Positions 58,755 through 64,000 of a stretch of DNA of 64,000 nt are shown here, piece by piece. Source of the DNA: Bartonella australis AUST/NH1 (GTDB taxonomy: Bacteria > Pseudomonadota > Alphaproteobacteria > Rhizobiales > Rhizobiaceae). Under the pieces are notes generated by a model. The model ran no database searches. It was not told where the DNA came from and worked only from the letters and a program-made list of their open reading frames with translations. The stretch spans positions 1,532,491-1,596,490 of the forward strand of contig NC_020300.1 of NCBI RefSeq assembly GCF_000341355.1, read 5' to 3'. The first letter of the stretch is position 1. Each line of letters begins with the position of its first letter. A program made the position numbers and the translations under genes.

Positions 58755-60622
58755 TAAGCTAATTTTGCCTTTTCACGTCGTTGACGCTGAATATGCGTGA
58801 GAATTAAAGATAACGCAGCAGGTGTCATACCATCAATTTTTTGTGCATCAGCAATTGAACGCGGTGACATTTTTTGAATTTTTGATTTTAATTCATTTGA
58901 GATACCGGAAATTTCCTGAATATTAAGAGAAGAAGGTATCTCTAACTGCTCATCCCGTTGAAGAGCAGCAATATCTTGTTTTTGCCTTTCTAAATAAACT
59001 GAATATTGCGCTTCAATTTCCAGAGTTTCAATAGTTTTTGGATCAATTGACTGCAATTGCGGCCAAAAAAGTGAAAGACGTTCTATATTTATGTGAGGAT
59101 AAGATAAAAGATCATAGGCTGAGCGCCGAACACCATCGCGATTTATTTGCAATCCACGAGAAGAAGCTTCATCAGGAGTTAAAAAGAGCCCTTGGCAAAC
59201 CGATCGTGCTTGATCAAGTTTTTTCTTTTTGTGCTGATAAAGAGCTAAACGCGTATCACTAATAATACCCCATTGCTCCGCTAAAGGCGTCAAACGGGTA
59301 TCTGCATTATCGGCGCGTAAAGACAAGCGAAATTCGGCTCGTGACGTAAACATTCTATAAGGTTCGCAAATTCCACGTGAAATCAAATCGTCCACCATAA
59401 CACCAATGTAAGCTGTAGAACGACTCAAAATAATTTCTTCCAATCCACCAACTTGGCGTGCAGCATTTAACCCAGCTAAAAGACCTTGCGCAGCCGCTTC
59501 TTCATACCCCGTCGTGCCATTAATCTGACCAGCCAAAAATAATCCCGGTAAAGATCGCAGTTCTAAAGTTTTTGCGAGTTGTTGTGGATCAACAAAATCG
59601 TATTCAATAGCATAACCTGGTTGTAAAACTTCAACATTTTCTAGCCCTTCAATGGTTTTTAAGAAAGAAATTTGTACATCCTCAGGAAGAGAAGTAGAAA
59701 TGCCATTTGGGTAAATAATATCATCAGTTAATCCTTCCGGCTCCAGAAAAATCTGATGCCCATCACGTTCACCAAATTTTAAAATTTTATCTTCTATAGA
59801 GGGGCAATAACGCGGCCCTAATCCTTCTATAGCACCGGAATATAAGGCAGATCGATGGATATTTTCAAAAATAACTTGATGTGTTTTCGTATTCGTACGT
59901 GTTATTGCGCATTCAATTTGAGGCTGTTCAATTTTTTCTGTTAAAAAAGAAAAAGGTACTGGATCTTCATCTGCTTCTTGTTTGAGAAGGTCATCCCAGC
60001 GAATTGTCTTTTTATTAAGACGAGCAGGAGTCCCTGTTTTTAGTCGCCCGAGATTTATGTTATAGCTTTTCAAACGTTCAGCAAGCCGCACGCTTGACTG
60101 TTCCCCCATACGTCCAGCAGGCCACATTTTATCACCAATATGTATAAGACCATGCAAAAACGTACCTGTTGTCAAAACAACAGCACTAGAAAAAACATTT
60201 CCTTGTTTTTCCAAGCACACGCCCGAAACACGATTATCTTTAATAATTAAATCAATAACTTCATCTTCAATAAGAGTTAAATTATCTTGTTTCCTCAGAA
60301 GTCTCTGAATTTCTTTTTTATACAAATATCTATCAATTTGCGTACGTGGCCCCCTTACTGCTGGCCCTTTACGTCGATTAAGAAGTCGGAATTGAATTCC
60401 GGCTGCATCTGCCGCTAATCCCATTAAACCGCCCAACGCATCTATTTCGCGAACCAAATGTCCTTTTCCGAGTCCGCCAATAGAAGGATTACATGACATC
60501 GTCCCAATTGTCGATATTTTATAGGTAACGAGTGCCGTTTGTGCTCCAGCACGCGCCGAAGCCGAAGCAGCTTCACAGCCAGCATGTCCTCCTCCAACAA
60601 CAATGATATCATATGGTCGCAT
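58754..60622 (-). CDS. mnmG: tRNA uridine-5-carboxymethylaminomethyl modification enzyme MnmG
   Basis: 622-residue FAD-dependent partner of MnmE, modifying U34 of some tRNAs. [20 protein letters not shown] binds [23 protein letters not shown] contains the catalytic region; [15 protein letters not shown], and a C-terminal helical domain beginning near 550 that contacts MnmE. Lies between mnmE and rsmG. Confidence 0.97.
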   Translation of the reverse strand: MRPYDIIVVGGGHAGCEAASASARAGAQTALVTYKISTIGTMSCNPSIGGLGKGHLVREIDALGGLMGLAADAAGIQFRLLNRRKGPAVRGPRTQIDRYLYKKEIQRLLRKQDNLTLIEDEVIDLIIKDNRVSGVCLEKQGNVFSSAVVLTTGTFLHGLIHIGDKMWPAGRMGEQSSVRLAERLKSYNINLGRLKTGTPARLNKKTIRWDDLLKQEADEDPVPFSFLTEKIEQPQIECAITRTNTKTHQVIFENIHRSALYSGAIEGLGPRYCPSIEDKILKFGERDGHQIFLEPEGLTDDIIYPNGISTSLPEDVQISFLKTIEGLENVEVLQPGYAIEYDFVDPQQLAKTLELRSLPGLFLAGQINGTTGYEEAAAQGLLAGLNAARQVGGLEEIILSRSTAYIGVMVDDLISRGICEPYRMFTSRAEFRLSLRADNADTRLTPLAEQWGIISDTRLALYQHKKKKLDQARSVCQGLFLTPDEASSRGLQINRDGVRRSAYDLLSYPHINIERLSLFWPQLQSIDPKTIETLEIEAQYSVYLERQKQDIAALQRDEQLEIPSSLNIQEISGISNELKSKIQKMSPRSIADAQKIDGMTPAALSLILTHIQRQRREKAKLA

Positions 60623-60712
60623 TCTATTCGTCCCGCACAGAATTACTCTGAATTTTCGCGAGAGATAAGCTACGTAAAATACATTCCCATTAATCTATTT
60701 ATGAAATATAAA

Positions 60713-60728
60713 TGTTTCACGTGAATCA
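60713..60728. promoter_or_regulatory. parS-like ParB-binding site between mnmG and mnmE
   Basis: TGTTTCACGTGAATCA has one mismatch to consensus and lies in the 110-base gap between mnmG and mnmE, about 3.5 kb from parB. It is the only one of the three sites outside a coding sequence. Confidence 0.85.
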
Positions 60729-60732
60729 TTAT

Positions 60733-62058
60733 TTATTTCCCAATACAAAATTGAGAAAAAATAACATCAAGCAAATCTTCTACATCAATATCGCCTGTAA
60801 TTCGCCCAAGCGCATCACTCGCACGACGAAGATATTCCGCACGCAAACTTAAATCAAGAGAAATATATTTTACTGAAGCATCAATCTCTTTAACAGCCTC
60901 TTTTAACAGCTGAAGTTGCCTTTTCCGTGCCGGAAAAACATCCCCAATTTCGGCAATATGATTTAAACAAAATGACTCCATTTCCTTTATAAAATAATTA
61001 AAATTCAGGCCATTTAATGCCGAAAATTGTATAGGCCAACGAGCTGTATCTCCTTCATAAAGGTCAAGTTTATTGCCAACGCGCCATATTTTAGCAGATG
61101 TTTCTGGTAAATCAATTTCTTGAGGATTTACCATGTCATAAACTAAAATGACCAAGTCGGCATCTATAATACGCTGTTTTGCCGCCTCTATACCTAATTG
61201 TTCAATCTTGCTTTTTGTTTCTCTAAAACCAGCAGTATCCGTTAAAAAAACTGGTAATCCACCAAGAACTAATCTAATTTCTAAGACATCGCGCGTTGTT
61301 CCCGCTTCTTCAGTTACAATAGCAACAGACCTCCCAGCTAAGCGATTAATAATGCTTGATTTTCCGGAATTTGGAGCACCTGCAATGACAATTTTCATTC
61401 CGTCATGTAAAACACTTGCACGCTCTCCTTCAGCAATATATTTACGAAGAGAACGGCAAAGTTCTTCCATATCCCGCCAAACTTTATCAGACACTAAATT
61501 AGGAACATCAGCTTCATCGGAAAAATCAAATTCTGCTTCAATCAAAGCGCGTGCCGTCATAAGTTTATAGCGCCAATCACGATAAAGTTTCGTTAAAGCA
61601 CCACTTGTACCCATAATAGCTAAACGTCGCTGACTTTCTGTTTCTGCTTCTATTAAATCAGCGAGACTTTCTGCTTGGATGAGATCTAATTTTCCTTCAA
61701 TAAACGCTCTGCGCGAAAATTCGCCCGCTTCCGCAATGCGACACCCGGGAAATGTGGATAACTCGTCAAGAAAACGATTAACAACAGCCTTACTTCCATG
61801 CAAATGAAATTCTGCACAATCTTCACCTGTAAAACTACGAGGAGCAGGAAAAAAAACTGTTAAAGCAGAATCCAAAAAACTGCCATCACGAGCGGTAAGA
61901 TTCCCATAATGCATAAACCGCGCCTTAGGCAAAAAACCACAAAGCGTCTCAACAATATCAACAACACGAGAGCCAGAAAGACGAACAACCGCAACCCCAG
62001 AAGGTAACAATCCACTTGAAACAGCAAAGATTGTATCCACGGGATTAATCCTAATCAA
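60733..62058 (-). CDS. mnmE: tRNA modification GTPase MnmE
   Basis: 441-residue GTPase that with MnmG adds carboxymethylaminomethyl or aminomethyl groups to U34. N-terminal tetrahydrofolate-binding domain, helical domain, and an inserted G domain with GAPNSGKSSIINRLAG (G1), EEAGTTRD and DTAGF; the C-terminal FCIGK motif with its Cys is present. Follows rho by 15 bases. Confidence 0.97.
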   Translation of the reverse strand: MIRINPVDTIFAVSSGLLPSGVAVVRLSGSRVVDIVETLCGFLPKARFMHYGNLTARDGSFLDSALTVFFPAPRSFTGEDCAEFHLHGSKAVVNRFLDELSTFPGCRIAEAGEFSRRAFIEGKLDLIQAESLADLIEAETESQRRLAIMGTSGALTKLYRDWRYKLMTARALIEAEFDFSDEADVPNLVSDKVWRDMEELCRSLRKYIAEGERASVLHDGMKIVIAGAPNSGKSSIINRLAGRSVAIVTEEAGTTRDVLEIRLVLGGLPVFLTDTAGFRETKSKIEQLGIEAAKQRIIDADLVILVYDMVNPQEIDLPETSAKIWRVGNKLDLYEGDTARWPIQFSALNGLNFNYFIKEMESFCLNHIAEIGDVFPARKRQLQLLKEAVKEIDASVKYISLDLSLRAEYLRRASDALGRITGDIDVEDLLDVIFSQFCIGK

Positions 62059-62073
62059 AAATTATAATGTTTC

Positions 62074-63339
62074 TTACGTATTCATCGAATCAAAGAATTC
62101 ACTATTGTTTTTCGTTTGTTTCAATTTATCAATTAAAAATTCAATTGCGTCAGTCACACTCATAGGCGCTAAAATACGGCGAAGCACGAAAATTTTATGC
62201 AAATCTTGGCGCGCTACTAAAAGATCTTCTTTGCGTGTTCCCGACTTCAAAATATCCATAGCTGGGAAAATGCGCTTATCAGAAACTTTACGGTCAAGAA
62301 CGATTTCCGAATTACCTGTTCCCTTAAATTCTTCGAAGATAACTTCATCCATACGGCTACCTGTGTCAATCAGAGCCGTTGCAATAATGGTTAAAGACCC
62401 CCCTTCTTCAATATTACGCGCAGCGCCAAAAAAACGCTTAGGGCGCTGTAGAGCATTTGCATCAACCCCTCCTGTTAAAACTTTACCTGATGAAGGAACA
62501 ACAGTATTATATGCGCGCCCGAGACGCGTGATTGAATCAAGAAGAATAACGACATCACGTCCATATTCCACTAAGCGCTTAGCTTTTTCGATAACCATTT
62601 CAGCCACTTGGACATGACGTATCGCTGGCTCGTCGAAAGTTGAAGAGACAACTTCTCCTTTTACAGAACGCTGCATATCGGTAACTTCTTCTGGACGTTC
62701 ATCAATCAAAAGGACAATGAGATAACACTCAGGGTGATTAGTCGTAATAGAATGAGCAATATTTTGTAATAAAACAGTCTTTCCTGTCCGAGGAGGAGCT
62801 ACAATCAACCCACGTTGACCTTTTCCTAACGGAGATATTAAATCAATTACCCGAGACGACATATCCTTTCCAGTAGGATCTTGTATCTCCATCTGGAAAC
62901 GTTCATTTGAATAAAGGGGGGTGAGATTGTCAAAGTGAATTTTGTAGCGGATTTTTTCCGGATCCTCAAAATTAATCGTATTTATCTTAAGAAGAGCGAA
63001 ATAGCGTTCTCCTTCTTTTGGACTGCATATGGGACCTTCAACGGTATCTCCTGTTTTTAAGGAAAAACTTTGAATTTGTGTAGGCGAAAGATAAATATCA
63101 TCAGGTCCTGGAAGATAGTTAGCATCTGCGGATCGTAGAAAACCAAACCCATCCTGCAAGATTTCAACGACACCTTCCCCGATAATTTCAACGTCCTGCG
63201 AAGCGAGTTTTTTTAAAATAGCAAACATCAACTCCTGTTTGCGCATCAATGAAGCATTTTCAACCTCTAGTGCTTCAGCAAAAGAGACGAGCTCAACTGG
63301 ATTCTTACTTTTGAGTTCCTGTAGTTTCATTTCCTGCAT
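62074..63339 (-). CDS. rho: Transcription termination factor Rho
   Basis: 421 residues from the ATG at 63339, the usual length in alphaproteobacteria; the open frame extends 17 codons further but homologues begin [10 protein letters not shown]. N-terminal RNA-binding domain ([20 protein letters not shown]), Walker [12 protein letters not shown], the R-loop/Q-loop and [15 protein letters not shown], and [20 protein letters not shown]. Hexameric RNA helicase. In relatives hemE and hemJ are upstream; here only non-coding DNA separates rho from the window edge. Confidence 0.97.
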   Translation of the reverse strand: MQEMKLQELKSKNPVELVSFAEALEVENASLMRKQELMFAILKKLASQDVEIIGEGVVEILQDGFGFLRSADANYLPGPDDIYLSPTQIQSFSLKTGDTVEGPICSPKEGERYFALLKINTINFEDPEKIRYKIHFDNLTPLYSNERFQMEIQDPTGKDMSSRVIDLISPLGKGQRGLIVAPPRTGKTVLLQNIAHSITTNHPECYLIVLLIDERPEEVTDMQRSVKGEVVSSTFDEPAIRHVQVAEMVIEKAKRLVEYGRDVVILLDSITRLGRAYNTVVPSSGKVLTGGVDANALQRPKRFFGAARNIEEGGSLTIIATALIDTGSRMDEVIFEEFKGTGNSEIVLDRKVSDKRIFPAMDILKSGTRKEDLLVARQDLHKIFVLRRILAPMSVTDAIEFLIDKLKQTKNNSEFFDSMNT

Positions 63340-63390
63340 ACAATATTCTCTTTGATTAGAATGGGAAACTATTACTGAAAAAAAATTCAA

Positions 63391-64000
63391 TTTGTTCTTG
63401 GAAAATTTGGAGAATAGAACATTCCTCTAAGACGGATTCTTTATATACTTAACTCTCTAAAACTGCAAGTGTCGCCATCATAATTCCATATTTTAACACA
63501 TTTTAGCGAATATATAGAAAGCAGTAGTTATACAACTTGCAAAAAAATACAAGTTTCTGCAGATTGTTACTGTTTAATGGAGTTTCATGAATAAAGCCCT
63601 TTTTGCGGCTAAATAATTCTATTATTTCAAATGATAGCTAAGTGCAAAAAGTCGATTTTAGTTCTGAGAAAACAATCTCGGACATCATCTAGCAGGTTAA
63701 TATTTTTTTACAATTAATAAATTTGTGAGATGAAGAGGATTCTTCTTATTTAAACTTGTGTTTAATGTGGATTATTATTTTTACTTCATTTATCCTCAAT
63801 TTTGTCCACATAAAGGATAAAAAAAAACAAAGGCTAAAAACTAGTTAGAGATGTTATCCCCGTTTTTAAATTCTAAGAGAAATTTATCCGCTTCAGTCAT
63901 TCAATTTGTGCATAATAATGAAGAGTTTTCTCAAATTTTTCTTTCCATAAGAAATTTCGAGGTTATATGCACACTTATTAACAAGGAGTTAAAATTTTCG
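63391..64000. other. Candidate replication origin (oriC) region
   Basis: 610 bases with no gene, strongly AT-rich. Between 63766 and 63973 there are several DnaA-box-like nonamers: TGTGCATAA at 63907 (complement TTATGCACA, an exact TTATNCACA match), TGTGGATTA at 63766, TTATCCTCA at 63790, TTGTCCACA at 63802, and ATATGCACA at 63965 (one mismatch each), plus weaker TTATCC sites at 63812-63820 (reverse strand), 63854 and 63884. In alphaproteobacteria the origin commonly lies near this gene block, and the parAB/parS system is close by. A Shine-Dalgarno-like AAGGAG near 63983 suggests a plus-strand gene starting just beyond the window. Confidence 0.55.

Noticed and set aside
59369..59384. Possible fourth parS around TTCCACGTGAAAT in mnmG
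   Set aside because: It keeps the CACGTG centre but has five mismatches to the 16-base consensus, too many to separate from chance.

Overview
The window looks like a chromosomal segment, next to the replication origin, of a host-adapted alphaproteobacterium of the order Hyphomicrobiales (Rhizobiales), near the Bartonella/Brucella branch. The evidence is gene content and order: rho-mnmE-mnmG-rsmG-parA-parB, mdh-sucCD-sucAB-lpdA, a fused PhaAB antiporter operon, an Omp19-like protease-inhibitor lipoprotein beside mdh/zapE, a BA14K-family protein, a large NAD-glutamate dehydrogenase, and a tRNA-Arg(CCU) gene carrying a group I intron as in Agrobacterium. DNA is AT-rich, and several biosynthetic or regulatory genes are visibly decaying, so the lineage is undergoing reduction. 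No species is claimed.

Layout. 1-9.4 kb: 3' part of the NAD-glutamate dehydrogenase, a glutamine amidotransferase, a hemY-like/mitofilin-like pair (no hemC/hemD beside it), tsaD, an EVE-domain gene and an L,D-transpeptidase. 9.4-17.3 kb: two decayed copies of a CenR-type response regulator flank tlpA, an argH pseudogene, a tiny LptM-like lipoprotein gene, lysA, a DUF4175 protein and a methyltransferase. 17.7-28.3 kb: holA with a three-gene ABC transporter operon, tRNA-Gly, thiD, plsC, a D,D-carboxypeptidase, a YafK-type L,D-transpeptidase lipoprotein, accA, and xerD with a 53-residue membrane protein gene in front of it. 28.4-30.2 kb: an aroK-aroB remnant, the intron-containing tRNA-Arg, and two tandem lysozyme-inhibitor-like (MliC/PliC) genes. 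30.2-36.3 kb: pha/mrp Na+(K+)/H+ antiporter operon. 36.4-39.6 kb: BA14K protein and the carboxyspermidine route to spermidine. 39.6-48.6 kb: TCA-cycle cluster. 48.9-55.9 kb: zapE, omp19-like, dapF, mtaB, ftsY, yciB, gloB. 56.3-63.4 kb: partition and origin-proximal genes. 63.4-64.0 kb: AT-rich DNA with DnaA-box-like sites, a candidate oriC.

How it fits together. Respiratory and glutamate carbon metabolism (gdh, sucABCD, mdh, lpdA), envelope building (lysA, dapF, dac, L,D-transpeptidases, plsC, accA), ion homeostasis and chromosome partition are intact. Arginine (argH) and aromatic (aroK/aroB) biosynthesis and one envelope response regulator are broken, and heme genes expected from synteny are missing at two places. 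Secreted inhibitors of lysozyme and protease type point to exposure to host defence or digestive enzymes. I found no CRISPR array, prophage, insertion sequence or biosynthetic gene cluster, and no clearly new multi-gene system. The most notable items are the tRNA group I intron, the candidate origin abutting rho with three parS-like sites nearby, and the paired, divergent lysozyme-inhibitor genes.
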